Assembly (NCBI GenBank): GCA_041576975.1
Contig: JBFGJY010000002.1
Location: 1 to 64,000 of the forward strand
DNA length: 64,000 nt
Source: JBFGJY01 sp041576975
GTDB taxonomy: Bacteria > Pseudomonadota > Gammaproteobacteria > UBA4575
Reading direction: 5' to 3'
The notes beneath the pieces are model-generated. The model did no database searches and was not told where the DNA came from. It worked only from the letters and a program-made list of their open reading frames with translations. Numbering within the stretch: the first letter of the stretch is position 1; every line of letters starts with the position of its first letter. A program made the translations under genes and the position numbers. Below are positions 42,384 to 51,058 of this stretch, piece by piece.

Positions 42384-42745
42384 TAAGTTTCGTCCTGTTC
42401 TTCATCCTGCATGTGAATAATATTTTCATCCACTGTGCCGTATGCTCGATGAATCCTTGCAACGATTGCAAGGCCTAATGCAGTCGTGGCAACTCCAACC
42501 ACAATAGCTGTCAAAATCAATACATGCGGTAAAGGATTAGAATAAATAGTAAAAGTATCCGTTAATATAGGTGCGGTTCCGTCATCTATTTTGCTCATAG
42601 AAATAAAGAAGATAAATACTGAAGTTTGAAAAATCGCTAAACCAATAATTTTTTTAATTAGATTTGAATCTGAAATGACGATATAAAAACCGATCATCAT
42701 CAATATGATTGCTACCCAGTAATTGTAATAATCTGCAATCATCAA
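42383..42745 (-). CDS. mrpC: Na+/H+ antiporter subunit MrpC (NuoK-like)
   Basis: This 120-residue protein has three helices and matches MrpC/NuoK: IGFYIVISDSNLIKKIIGLA, FQTSVFIFFISMSK, and DPLPHVLILTAIVVGVATTALGLAI-type sequence (here NPLPHVLILTAIVVGVATTA). The Glu of NuoK is not obvious in helix 2. The charged tail ends in EEQDET. It directly abuts mrpB. Confidence 0.92.
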   Translation of the reverse strand: MMIADYYNYWVAIILMMIGFYIVISDSNLIKKIIGLAIFQTSVFIFFISMSKIDDGTAPILTDTFTIYSNPLPHVLILTAIVVGVATTALGLAIVARIHRAYGTVDENIIHMQDEEQDET

Positions 42746-43162
42746 TTACTCGGTGAATTCATCCAGCGTATAAAAAATCATGATCATAACCGCGGCTACT
42801 GTAATGCCCACCCCCAACTCTATAAGGAAAATGCCAAGATGTTGTGCATGTTGATTTGTGTGTAGAAACACATTGTAGTCAAGGTAGTTTCCGCCCATTA
42901 GCATGGCAGCAACACCTACTCCCGCAAAAAGAAGCAAACCCAATGCAACGAATATGCGGATGACTGTCGATGGGAAAATTTGTTGAGCCTTGTCTCTACC
43001 GTATACTAATGCATAGAGTATTACTGCAGCTGCAAAGATTACCCCTGCTTGAAAACCTCCCCCTGGGCCGTAATCACCATGAAATTGTACATACAAGGCA
43101 AATAGCAGCACTGCAGGGATAATGAGCTTGCAAACCTCACGTAAAATCAAACTTCTTTTCAC
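42746..43162 (-). CDS. mrpB: Na+/H+ antiporter subunit MrpB
   Basis: This 138-residue protein has the MrpB pattern: a start with SLILREVCKLIIPAVLLFAL, then YVQFHGDYGPGGGFQAGVIF, the most conserved stretch of the family, and four helices in all. MrpB subunits are essential for the antiporter in characterised systems. It overlaps the preceding DUF4040-type gene by 4 bases. Confidence 0.93.
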   Translation of the reverse strand: MKRSLILREVCKLIIPAVLLFALYVQFHGDYGPGGGFQAGVIFAAAVILYALVYGRDKAQQIFPSTVIRIFVALGLLLFAGVGVAAMLMGGNYLDYNVFLHTNQHAQHLGIFLIELGVGITVAAVMIMIFYTLDEFTE

Positions 43163-43716
43163 GTTCTTTTATTTTTTTGACTACTTTTATCTTTAGGTTT
43201 GCCAATGAGTAATAACACACCTATTGCCGCGGTAAAGACGACGGTAACTTCGCCTAAGGTGTCGTAGCCACGATAGCTAGCTAACACCGAGGTTACAACA
43301 TTCGGGATACCAATTTCCTCACCGCTTTGCTTTAAGTAACGTGGTGCAACATGTGCATGGATAGGCGCGTCGGGATCGCCAAATAGTGGCATATCTAAAG
43401 TGCCATAAATTAATGCTGTTGCAGTGATGGATATGACGAGCAAGGGTAACAACTTGCCATGTCGACTTACACTTTGCTCTCTACCCGTGATTGCAATAGC
43501 ACCAAGTAGTAGCACGGTTGTTAAGCCTGCACCTACAGCTGCCTCAGTAAAGGCAACATCTACAGCATCTAGGCTTACAAATAAGCCAGCTGATAATAAG
43601 CTATAAATCCCACTTAGCATTACTACTGCTAACAAGTTTTGTAGGCGCATCAATATGATTGCAGTAAGTGCTAATAATGTCAGTAATGATATGTTGACGA
43701 TAGTTTCTATATCCAT
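43159..43716 (-). CDS. DUF4040/MbhD-MbhE-like subunit (MrpA C-terminal counterpart)
   Basis: This 185-residue protein matches the C-terminal part of MrpA. Its first half (LSGIYSLLSAGLFVSLDAVD, VAFTEAAVGAGLTTVLLLGA) is the DUF4040/MbhD module, with a conserved membrane Glu in FTEAAVG. The second half (IPNVVTSVLASYRGYDTLGE, VTVVFTAAIGVLLLIG) is the MbhE module. The separation from the antiporter module at 39426-40895 is unusual for Mrp of Bacillus or Staphylococcus. It has a 19-base gap after mrpG. Confidence 0.88.
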   Translation of the reverse strand: MDIETIVNISLLTLLALTAIILMRLQNLLAVVMLSGIYSLLSAGLFVSLDAVDVAFTEAAVGAGLTTVLLLGAIAITGREQSVSRHGKLLPLLVISITATALIYGTLDMPLFGDPDAPIHAHVAPRYLKQSGEEIGIPNVVTSVLASYRGYDTLGEVTVVFTAAIGVLLLIGKPKDKSSQKNKRT

Positions 43717-43735
43717 AGGGCTGTAACCATCGTTG

Positions 43736-44038
43736 CTATTGATCAGTGTAATTTGAGCTTGTTATTTTTTCAGTGATTTTTGCCGCTCTAGCCAATGCAT
43801 GTACTGCAGTTGGACCCGTTATCATCATAAAGAGCAAAATTAATAACAGTTTTATGATTACTAAAATTTCCTGAGTTTGTGTAATAAGGCCTAATAATAT
43901 TAGGATCGCACCTAGGCTATCGATAATGCTTGCAGCGTGCACTCTAGAAAAAAATTCTGGCAAGCGCATTAAACCGAATGCACCGACTAAACAAAAAGCG
44001 CTTCCAAACAGTAGCAGAATCCAGCCAATTATAATCAT
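43736..44038 (-). CDS. mrpG: Na+/H+ antiporter subunit MrpG
   Basis: This 100-residue protein has three helices and the MrpG core: GSAFCLVGAFGLMRLPEFFS, RVHAASIIDSLGAILILLGL, and MMITGPTAVHALARAA. These residues (R-L-P-D/E-x-x-x-R-x-H-A-x-x) are the family hallmark. It is 9 bases from mrpF. Confidence 0.93.
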   Translation of the reverse strand: MIIIGWILLLFGSAFCLVGAFGLMRLPEFFSRVHAASIIDSLGAILILLGLITQTQEILVIIKLLLILLFMMITGPTAVHALARAAKITEKITSSNYTDQ

Positions 44039-44047
44039 GTGTATACT

Positions 44048-44323
44048 TTAATCACGTTCATCTAAACTTTTGCCAAGACTGCCATATCTAAATAGCTTTA
44101 ATACTGCAATCGTCGAAATAAAATTTATCAGTACATATAGCAGGGCAATATCCATAAAGTCAGGGCGACTAGTTAAAAACCCAAATAAAGCGATTAATAA
44201 TACTGTTGCAGTCCCAAAAGTATTTATTGCCAGTATTCGATCAAATAGTGTTGGCCCGAGTGCAGCGCGTAGTAACAGAAAAAACATTACTACTAAGATT
44301 GCAATGGTAGCGGCTATAAACAT
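44048..44323 (-). CDS. mrpF: Na+/H+ antiporter subunit MrpF
   Basis: This 91-residue protein has three helices and the MrpF core LGPTLFDRILAINTFGTATV followed by SRPDFMDIALLYVLINFIS, with the conserved R-x-x-A and D-x-A-L-x-Y motifs. It lies 9 bases after mrpE. Confidence 0.93.
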   Translation of the reverse strand: MFIAATIAILVVMFFLLLRAALGPTLFDRILAINTFGTATVLLIALFGFLTSRPDFMDIALLYVLINFISTIAVLKLFRYGSLGKSLDERD

Positions 44324-44332
44324 CGAGTTATA

Positions 44333-44833
44333 TTAATCAATATTCGCTGGTTTTGTGGACTTGACTTCAAGGGCTAAAATTCGCTTACTCATATCACCTT
44401 GTTGCAAATTATCTGCCAATTCTTTGGTAAGCGAGTGCACTTCAATAACATCAGTGTCTATATTCAAGCTATATGTACCAGGCGTTAAAGTGATGCAGTT
44501 TGCGTATACGGATTTACCCACATCACTATGCTGAGTAATGGGTACGGTGCTGATGTTTGGATCGATTGGTAATTTAGGTTGTAAAATTCGCCAACTTACG
44601 TCAAGATTGGATTTAACTACTTCAATAAAAAACCAAGGCAAGAATCTTGGTAAATTGAGACTAAAGCGTAAGGTATGAGACTCAGGGTCAAGCAGAGCAA
44701 GCTTATGCGATAACCAAGCAACAAATAGACAACTTATTATTCCTAGGCAGAGCAACAAGCTGTCTAAATGGCCGGATAACAATAACCAAGTGACAAATAA
44801 TAGGAATGTTGTTATTAGTGCACGAATCAGCAT
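44333..44833 (-). CDS. mrpE: Na+/H+ antiporter subunit MrpE
   Basis: MrpE is the first gene of the ten-gene operon, 166 residues long. It has two N-terminal helices (LITTFLLFVTWLLLSG, LLCLGIISCLFVAWLSH) and the soluble MrpE domain with PRFLPWFFIEVVKSNLDVSW, then ILQPKLPIDPNI and NCITLTPGTYSLNID. The operon promoter must lie in 44834-45032, where I see AT-rich sequence but no clear elements. Confidence 0.93.
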   Translation of the reverse strand: MLIRALITTFLLFVTWLLLSGHLDSLLLCLGIISCLFVAWLSHKLALLDPESHTLRFSLNLPRFLPWFFIEVVKSNLDVSWRILQPKLPIDPNISTVPITQHSDVGKSVYANCITLTPGTYSLNIDTDVIEVHSLTKELADNLQQGDMSKRILALEVKSTKPANID

Positions 44834-45032
44834 TGTTGGGCTGTCAGCTCGTCAGCAATTGGCGGCTAAAAATACTTAAGACTGAGATATTATTCAAGCT
44901 GATAATACACACGTCAATATTGTTAATGTCATTATATTAACTCTATATATAAATATATTTATTGAGCTTGAATTGTTATTGAAATATGTCAACTATACGT
45001 CATATTTAATTAAATCATTGCCTAAGGCAAAC

Positions 45033-46223
45033 TCACACTGTTTGTGTCGCAAGCTTAAGGCCTTTTTTTGCGCACCGATGTGCATCATCGAGTTCATCTA
45101 GATGTTCATGTAATGCAGCTAGCTCGGCGTAGGTTTCTGGCAAAGGTTTACGGCTCAGACTAGATTCATAATAAGACTTGGCTTTGCCCCAGAGTTGTGC
45201 GCGCTTACATAATCGACCTAAAGTTAGAAACACGTTCGCATCATCGTCATGCTGTTGGGCCCATTGCTCAGCTTTATTAAGTGCATGGTTAGGATCGTCT
45301 AGCTGTAATAATCCGTATTGATGAACAAGCTCAGTATTCCAGTTACTGTCTAAAGCATTAGCAATTAGAGTTTCTGCGGTTTGATGTTTTCCTTGGGCAC
45401 GCAGCAACTCTATATAGGTAACAGCGAGTTCACTATTAGCAAGTATCACGTCTTTAAACTGTGAGCCGATATTTTCAACATTTTCTGAATTGCGCTTGTC
45501 TTTGCAAATGCGCAATAGACCACGCACTGTTTGTTTTTGTATTTCAGTTAGCACTTGCTTATTTAACCCTTTGTTCTTCTTCAAATTTGGAATAATTTCA
45601 GATAATTTTTTCCAGTCATTTAATTGCACATACGCATTGACAAACAAATTAGCTATTTTTGAATTTGAGCGAATTTCATTGCTTTGTTGATTAAGGCATG
45701 CTAGAGCTCGCTCGGGTAAGCCTTGATCCAAAAAATGTTCTGCCTGTAAGACGTTGAGTGCTGAATGCGCTTCTGGAGTACACTTTTTTGCTATACCAAG
45801 GTAATGATCACGTGTTTCATATTCGCCGGCTTGATGTGCTGCGCGTGCGGCCCAAATATAGTTGATGCATGCAGTGTCTGTGTTGTCTGCTCCTCGTAAC
45901 AAGAGTTTCTCAGATTGTTCCCAGTCACCGAGAATAAACTTTGTTAATCCTTCTTTTGTATCCCTTATCGCTTTATGTTGTTTACGACGTAATGCTGCAA
46001 CTTGAATACGTTTCGGCGCACTAAACAAATGGCTAATTACACGTAGCGATAAGTAAAAAACTACAAAAACAATAAATAGACCAATTGCAAATTTCACTAA
46101 AGGTAATTCAATAGTCAAATCACCATAATTAAAACTAGCGTAGCCGGGCGCTTGTATTAAAAATAATACAATACCCGCAAATACTATAAGAAAAAATATA
46201 AAAATTAATAGTGTTCGTAGCAT
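45033..46223 (-). CDS. hemY: HemY-type TPR membrane protein
   Basis: This 396-residue protein has two N-terminal membrane helices (TLLIFIFFLIVFAGIVLFLI and FAIGLFIVFVVFYLSLRV) and TPR-like helical repeats to the end. It matches the gammaproteobacterial HemY (HemY_N plus TPR), which is not a protoporphyrinogen oxidase of the FAD type despite its name; its part in haem synthesis is unclear. It is the last gene of hemC-D-X-Y and directly abuts hemX. Confidence 0.9.
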   Translation of the reverse strand: MLRTLLIFIFFLIVFAGIVLFLIQAPGYASFNYGDLTIELPLVKFAIGLFIVFVVFYLSLRVISHLFSAPKRIQVAALRRKQHKAIRDTKEGLTKFILGDWEQSEKLLLRGADNTDTACINYIWAARAAHQAGEYETRDHYLGIAKKCTPEAHSALNVLQAEHFLDQGLPERALACLNQQSNEIRSNSKIANLFVNAYVQLNDWKKLSEIIPNLKKNKGLNKQVLTEIQKQTVRGLLRICKDKRNSENVENIGSQFKDVILANSELAVTYIELLRAQGKHQTAETLIANALDSNWNTELVHQYGLLQLDDPNHALNKAEQWAQQHDDDANVFLTLGRLCKRAQLWGKAKSYYESSLSRKPLPETYAELAALHEHLDELDDAHRCAKKGLKLATQTV

Positions 46224-47318
46224 TTAACTATTCTCAATAGCTTCCATGGTCTCAAGTAGCAAAGTACTTGCTTCTGTGATATCCGGTAATTTCGGTTCAA
46301 GGTTGATGGTAGTTAACTCTCGAAGCTCATCAATTAGATCGCTGCTATTGTTAATTGAGTCGGTACTCTCAAGCCATGCAATAGCCGCTTCGAGTTCGCG
46401 ATGGTAGCTTTCATCATCGCGGCTAGTTACCGCATATTTAGCACCTAGTAACTTCATACGCAAGAATTCATAAGCGCGCTGTTTTTCTTGTTGGCTAATG
46501 AATAGCTTTATTTTTTGTTCTTCACGAGTAATTTTGACAGAATTTCTTATTGAGTTTTTGATATTTTCCATAAGTTTTGTCCAGCCAGAATTTTGTTCAT
46601 CATCATTAGCAGTATTAGTGTGATCTTTTTGTAGTTCATTGTGCTGGTGTTTTACATCTTTGATGAGTTTTTGTCTAAGCCCAGCAAGCACATTATCTAG
46701 CTGTAAACTAATTCCTACCCAGTCAGGATAGGGAAAGTTTTTTAGCTTTCCTACTTGTTTGGATATAGATTCGCGTACCGGCAATAGACGAGGATCATTG
46801 AGTTCATGCAAACGTAAACTTGCCGCATTTAATGCTGTGATTGCACCTGCGATATCGCGTTCAATATGCAAACGATGATTCGCCATGCGCAGGACATGTT
46901 CAGCTTCTTTTACACCCCAGCCTAATCGACTGCGGTTTACATGGGCAAAAGTTTCTTGTGTTGATTCACTAATTCTTTCTAGCAAGTTTGCTTGTTGTTC
47001 AATTTTTTTCGATAGTTCAACCATTTGTTGGTCAATATTCTTAACATTTTCTTGCATTTGCTTTTTAAAACTTTGTAGCCTGGTGTTTTCGTCTATAGTT
47101 GCCACATCATGCGCAATAGATTGACGATCGACAGCGGCTTGATCAAGGCGTTTATTTAATTCAAGCCACGCGTAGTAACCTAAAGCAATGCCTGCAACGG
47201 CCATCAATAAGGCCAAAAATGCAATTAGGGCAATGAAAAAATGGCCACCACCAGCTTTCTTCTTGGTTTGTGCTGATTTTGGGGAAGGACTATTTTGATT
47301 ATTCTTGTCATCCGGCAT
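46224..47318 (-). CDS. hemX: HemX-type membrane protein
   Basis: HemX is often annotated as uroporphyrinogen-III C-methyltransferase, but this 364-residue protein lacks methyltransferase motifs. It has a Lys/Ser-rich N-terminus, one membrane helix (HFFIALIAFLALLMAVAGIA), a coiled coil (ENVKNIDQQMVELSKKIEQQ), and the conserved helical region with VLRMANHRLHIERD. I chose ATG 47318; the frame opens at ATG 47369, which would overlap hemD by 20 bases and add 17 residues of unlikely sequence. Confidence 0.88.
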   Translation of the reverse strand: MPDDKNNQNSPSPKSAQTKKKAGGGHFFIALIAFLALLMAVAGIALGYYAWLELNKRLDQAAVDRQSIAHDVATIDENTRLQSFKKQMQENVKNIDQQMVELSKKIEQQANLLERISESTQETFAHVNRSRLGWGVKEAEHVLRMANHRLHIERDIAGAITALNAASLRLHELNDPRLLPVRESISKQVGKLKNFPYPDWVGISLQLDNVLAGLRQKLIKDVKHQHNELQKDHTNTANDDEQNSGWTKLMENIKNSIRNSVKITREEQKIKLFISQQEKQRAYEFLRMKLLGAKYAVTSRDDESYHRELEAAIAWLESTDSINNSSDLIDELRELTTINLEPKLPDITEASTLLLETMEAIENS

Positions 47319-47349
47319 CGTTATATCTCTGCTTCTATATTTATTTGAA

Positions 47350-48126
47350 CTACTTTTTAGCCCAGTCATGTAAAGCTTTTAGCATAGCCTCGTCACTGGG
47401 ATTTTCCGCTATTATAGGATTTTTTGCGAACCCAACCGAGCTTGCTTCTTTAGCAATGCGCTCACCTCCAACAATAAACGTTGCATTAGTTAACCATTGT
47501 TGTTCATTTTTACTACAAAGTGACCATAAATTTTGTACAGACTCTACACTGTTAATCAAAATAGCAGTATCTTCCTTAGACAGTTCACTGAGATCTTTCG
47601 TGTTACGTTGTACCGGAAGCCGTCGCTGGTAGACTTCAGCATAGCTTACCTCAGCGCCTCGCGACTCCAGTTCTTGACGTAAACGTTCACGTCCACCATG
47701 GCCACGAATGATCAGAATTTTTTGCCCCACTATTTTTTGCAAAGAATCATGATTGAGTAAGGCTTCACTGGTAAATCCAGTCATAGGAACAATGCTTACA
47801 CTATGTCCATAACTCTCTAATGCCATTTTTGTTGCAGGACCCACTGCGGCTAATTGTTTATCCTTGAAGCTTAAGCTTAATTGTTGCACCAAATCCATTG
47901 CGTAATGTACGGCATTTGCGCTTATGAAAATTATTACGTCGTAAGTCCTTAGTTTTTTTAGAGCATTTTTGGCAGGCTTTATTTTTTTTACAGCCGTTAT
48001 ACTTATCACAGGGAAGTGCACAACAGTTGCTTGATTACGTTCCAATGACTCACACATATTTTTAGCTTGAGCAAGTGGACGTGTGACGATAATCGTTTTA
48101 CCGCTAAGTAGTTCGTGAGTATGCAT
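47350..48126 (-). CDS. hemD: Uroporphyrinogen-III synthase
   Basis: HemD cyclises hydroxymethylbilane to uroporphyrinogen III. The protein has 258 residues with the HEM4 two-domain fold: KTIIVTRPLAQAKNMCESL, PVISITAV, DVIIFISANAVHYAM, LIIRGHGGRERLRQELESRG, VSYAEVYQRRLP. It starts 51 bases downstream of the hemC stop. No odd features. Confidence 0.93.
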   Translation of the reverse strand: MHTHELLSGKTIIVTRPLAQAKNMCESLERNQATVVHFPVISITAVKKIKPAKNALKKLRTYDVIIFISANAVHYAMDLVQQLSLSFKDKQLAAVGPATKMALESYGHSVSIVPMTGFTSEALLNHDSLQKIVGQKILIIRGHGGRERLRQELESRGAEVSYAEVYQRRLPVQRNTKDLSELSKEDTAILINSVESVQNLWSLCSKNEQQWLTNATFIVGGERIAKEASSVGFAKNPIIAENPSDEAMLKALHDWAKK

Positions 48127-48177
48127 TAATTAGATAGCGACTCGCGCCATATGAAGTAATTTATTAGTTAAATAAAC

Positions 48178-49092
48178 TTATGAGATTGTGGCTAGAATTT
48201 TATCGGCACCTTGCGCTCTTAAATCTGCAGCTACAAATTGGCCTAATTGCAGAGGATTTTCTTTTGTGCCATGCTTTTCACTGCGACATACTTTACTGCC
48301 ATCAGGGTAACCAACTAGTGCTCGTAGCTTAAGTTGATCATTGTTTAACTCGGCAAATCCGGCAATAGGTAATTGGCAGCCTCCTTGTAGAGTTTGGCTT
48401 ACTGCACGTTCCGCAGTTACACATATTTGGGTGTCAGCATGATTTAATGGCTGAATTAAAGACTCTATGACATCATCGTGTTGTCTACATTCGATACCAA
48501 TTGCACCTTGCCCAATTGCAGGAAGAGATTGTTCCGTAGTTAAATAGCAACGAATACGATTTTTGAAACCTAAACGCTTGAGCCCAGCGACTGCTAGGAT
48601 AACTGCATCAAATTGTTCATCATCTAATTTCGCAAGACGCGTATTAACGTTACCACGTAACAATTTTATCTCTAACTGTGGATATGCAGCTTTAATTTGA
48701 CATGCGCGACGTGAGCTAGATGTGCCTACTACTGCATGATCCGGAAGTGTATCAAGTCTATCATACCGATTAGAGACAAACGCATCACATGGGTTCTCGC
48801 GCTCAAGAATTACGGGTAGGTGTAATGCAGCTGGTAATTCAATCGGTACATCTTTCATGGAGTGCACCGCAATGTCAGCTTGGTTTTCTAGTAAACCGCG
48901 TTCTAACTCTTTAACAAATAAGCCTTTGCCTCCATGTGTCGCGAGAGAATCTTGTAATAAACGATCACCAGTAGTGGTCATTTTGATCAATTCAATAGAT
49001 AAGTCACGGTGAATTTCTCGTAACAATCGAGATACTTCTTCAGCCTGCCACAAAGCCAGTGCACTTTTACGGGTGGCGATTTTTATGTGCAC
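48178..49092 (-). CDS. hemC: Porphobilinogen deaminase
   Basis: HemC polymerises four porphobilinogen molecules to hydroxymethylbilane. The 304-residue protein has IATRKSALALWQAEEV, IAVHSMKDVPIELP, VGTSSSRRACQIKAAYP, LLRGNVNTRLAKLDD and AIGQGAIGIECR. The dipyrromethane cofactor Cys is in TLQGGCQLPIAG. It lies 68 bases behind algR on the same strand, so it may be cotranscribed with the two-component genes. Confidence 0.97.
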   Translation of the reverse strand: MHIKIATRKSALALWQAEEVSRLLREIHRDLSIELIKMTTTGDRLLQDSLATHGGKGLFVKELERGLLENQADIAVHSMKDVPIELPAALHLPVILERENPCDAFVSNRYDRLDTLPDHAVVGTSSSRRACQIKAAYPQLEIKLLRGNVNTRLAKLDDEQFDAVILAVAGLKRLGFKNRIRCYLTTEQSLPAIGQGAIGIECRQHDDVIESLIQPLNHADTQICVTAERAVSQTLQGGCQLPIAGFAELNNDQLKLRALVGYPDGSKVCRSEKHGTKENPLQLGQFVAADLRAQGADKILATIS

Positions 49093-49160
49093 AGAGTATT
49101 GTTGAATTTCCCCTTATTCTGAATAAAATAAGGGTGTAACACTCTTAAAACAAAATTGAT

Positions 49161-49892
49161 TTAGCGAGATTTTAAAAATTTACGCACTTCCGCAACATGT
49201 CGGCGACTAATCTCTAGCCGGTCGTCGATTTCTCGGAAGGTAACTACAAAACGACCATCTTGGTTTTTTTCCATACCACTGATGTAGTGTGTACTAACTA
49301 AGGCATTGCGATGTATACGAATCAGTCTGCCTTCAAATTCATTTTCTAAATTTTTCAAAGCGTCTTCGATTAAAACTTCACCACCTAGGTGACGTACAGT
49401 GATGTATTTTTGGTCTGCTTGAAAATAAAGAACTTCATCGACCGGAATTAATTCAAGATTGCCGCGAATTCGCGCACAGATGTGGCTGCGTCCAGTGCTA
49501 TCGGTTTCTTGATTGAGGGTGGCAATCTGCGCCTTAGTAAGTTTTTTGGCGCGTGCAATTGAATTTTCTAGCTTTTCTTGTCGCACAGGTTTGACCAAAT
49601 AGCCGACAGCTGAAGTATCAAATGCCTCCAACGCATGTTCGCTGTAAGCGGTTGTAAAAATGATCGCAGGTGGTTCATCCATTTCAGTGAGATGCCTTGC
49701 CGCCTCTAGGCCATCCATTCCTGGCATGCGTATATCCATTAGCACTACATCGGGGCGTGTGGATTGCACCATTTCCACGGCCTCAATGCCATTGGTGGCC
49801 TCACCGGCATTTTGGATGTCATCAATGCTGCTTAGCATATGTGCTAGCCGGTCACGTGCTGGTGCTTCGTCATCTACGATTAATACTTTCAT
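49161..49892 (-). CDS. algR: LytTR-type response regulator (AlgR family)
   Basis: This 243-residue regulator has a receiver (KVLIVDDEAPARDRLAHML; phospho-acceptor Asp in VVLMDIRMPGMDGLEA) and a C-terminal LytTR DNA-binding domain (EVLYFQADQKYITVRH, LIRIHRNALVSTHYI, RRHVAEVRKFLKSR). The order algZ-algR-hemC with divergent argH is the same as in Pseudomonas, where AlgR controls alginate, motility and virulence; the targets here are unknown. It overlaps algZ by 4 bases. Confidence 0.9.
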   Translation of the reverse strand: MKVLIVDDEAPARDRLAHMLSSIDDIQNAGEATNGIEAVEMVQSTRPDVVLMDIRMPGMDGLEAARHLTEMDEPPAIIFTTAYSEHALEAFDTSAVGYLVKPVRQEKLENSIARAKKLTKAQIATLNQETDSTGRSHICARIRGNLELIPVDEVLYFQADQKYITVRHLGGEVLIEDALKNLENEFEGRLIRIHRNALVSTHYISGMEKNQDGRFVVTFREIDDRLEISRRHVAEVRKFLKSR

Positions 49893-50974
49893 GTATCTGC
49901 CTCAATAGGAATATTAAATGATACCGTATAAAAGCCTTGTGCGTGGCGTATATCCATTTTACTGAAATCACCATAGGCCAATTGTAGTCGTTGCTTAATA
50001 TTTTCTTGTGCCATTTTATTACCAGGACGCTTTTGGTCAATATTAATATCGCCGACTGGATTACTGATACTAAAGTGTAAATCGTGGGTTGTAGAGCTTA
50101 TGTCAATATTTACCGTACCACCTTGTGTGAGAGGCTCTACCCCATGGTATATGGCATTTTCAACAATTGGTTGCAAGATTAACGCTGGCACCTTGGTGTT
50201 TAAGCTTATACCTTTTTCTATTTTTAATACAACATCAAGTCGTTTTCCGAGCCGTAGTCTCTCCATATTTATATAGCGGCGTGTGAAATTTAGCTCCTCT
50301 TGCAATGGCACCTGATCTTGGTGCCCAAGCGAGGCTCGAAATAAATCCGCTAAATCTTCCACTGCTTTTTCGGCCAATTCGGGATTCGAGTGAGTCAGGC
50401 TGGCAATGGTATTCATACTATTGAACAGGAAATGTGGCCGAATGCGTGCTTGTAGGGCCTGAATTCGAGACCGAGCCTCAACTTGAATATTTGATTTCCA
50501 CTGATGTTGGATATAAAAATAGCGTAGTGCGATCGCAGAGACTATAGCGCTGATTGTCATATTGCGAATTAAAAAATTGCTGCTTAGTAAAGCTGGTGAC
50601 ATTACGGGTTGTACATTTTCAGATGGTGTAAACCACATCGCAACTAGCGTCACAATTAAAGTCACGCTAAGACTAAGTGCATAATAACTTATAGAAGCAA
50701 TTGCTGGATGGAGATTCTTTAAAAAGCGGCGGCTCACACATAAGACTAAGATGTTGCCTAGTGCAATCCATTGTACAAATAAAGAAACTAGAGATAGATA
50801 TACCCAAAAATCTGTACGCAAAGTTCCGCCGGCTAGCGTTAAGATAAACGCCAGTAGTTGAGCAATCAGAATTACTAGTAAGATTACACGCGTATTGCAG
50901 AAATCTGGCAAAAATGTTCGTTCAGTAGAAACAGATTCTGACTTAGTATTTTGATTGGGTTCAGTCTTGGCCAC
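49889..50974 (-). CDS. algZ: LytS/AlgZ-type histidine kinase
   Basis: This 361-residue protein has four or more membrane helices in its first 155 residues and a His_kinase domain of the LytS type: RIQALQARIRPHFLFNSMNT with the phosphorylated His, YINMERLRLGKRLDVVLKIE, PALILQPIVENAIYHGVEP, and a shortened ATPase end. It acts with the overlapping algR gene. The 84-base gap to divergent argH holds both promoters. Confidence 0.88.
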   Translation of the reverse strand: MAKTEPNQNTKSESVSTERTFLPDFCNTRVILLVILIAQLLAFILTLAGGTLRTDFWVYLSLVSLFVQWIALGNILVLCVSRRFLKNLHPAIASISYYALSLSVTLIVTLVAMWFTPSENVQPVMSPALLSSNFLIRNMTISAIVSAIALRYFYIQHQWKSNIQVEARSRIQALQARIRPHFLFNSMNTIASLTHSNPELAEKAVEDLADLFRASLGHQDQVPLQEELNFTRRYINMERLRLGKRLDVVLKIEKGISLNTKVPALILQPIVENAIYHGVEPLTQGGTVNIDISSTTHDLHFSISNPVGDINIDQKRPGNKMAQENIKQRLQLAYGDFSKMDIRHAQGFYTVSFNIPIEADT

Positions 50975-51058
50975 AATAGATAAATTAAAACAATATGTGT
51001 CGGTCGAGTCTGTTAAGCCTAATGTTATACTGTCGCTTTGTCTTGAGAAATTATTCCG

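Noticed and set aside
42202..42471. 89-codon minus-strand frame across the mrpC-mrpD junction
   Set aside because: It lies in another frame over two well-supported overlapping genes.
46224..47369. hemX starting at ATG 47369
   Set aside because: It would overlap hemD by 20 bases and add 17 residues that do not fit the family start; ATG 47318 is better.
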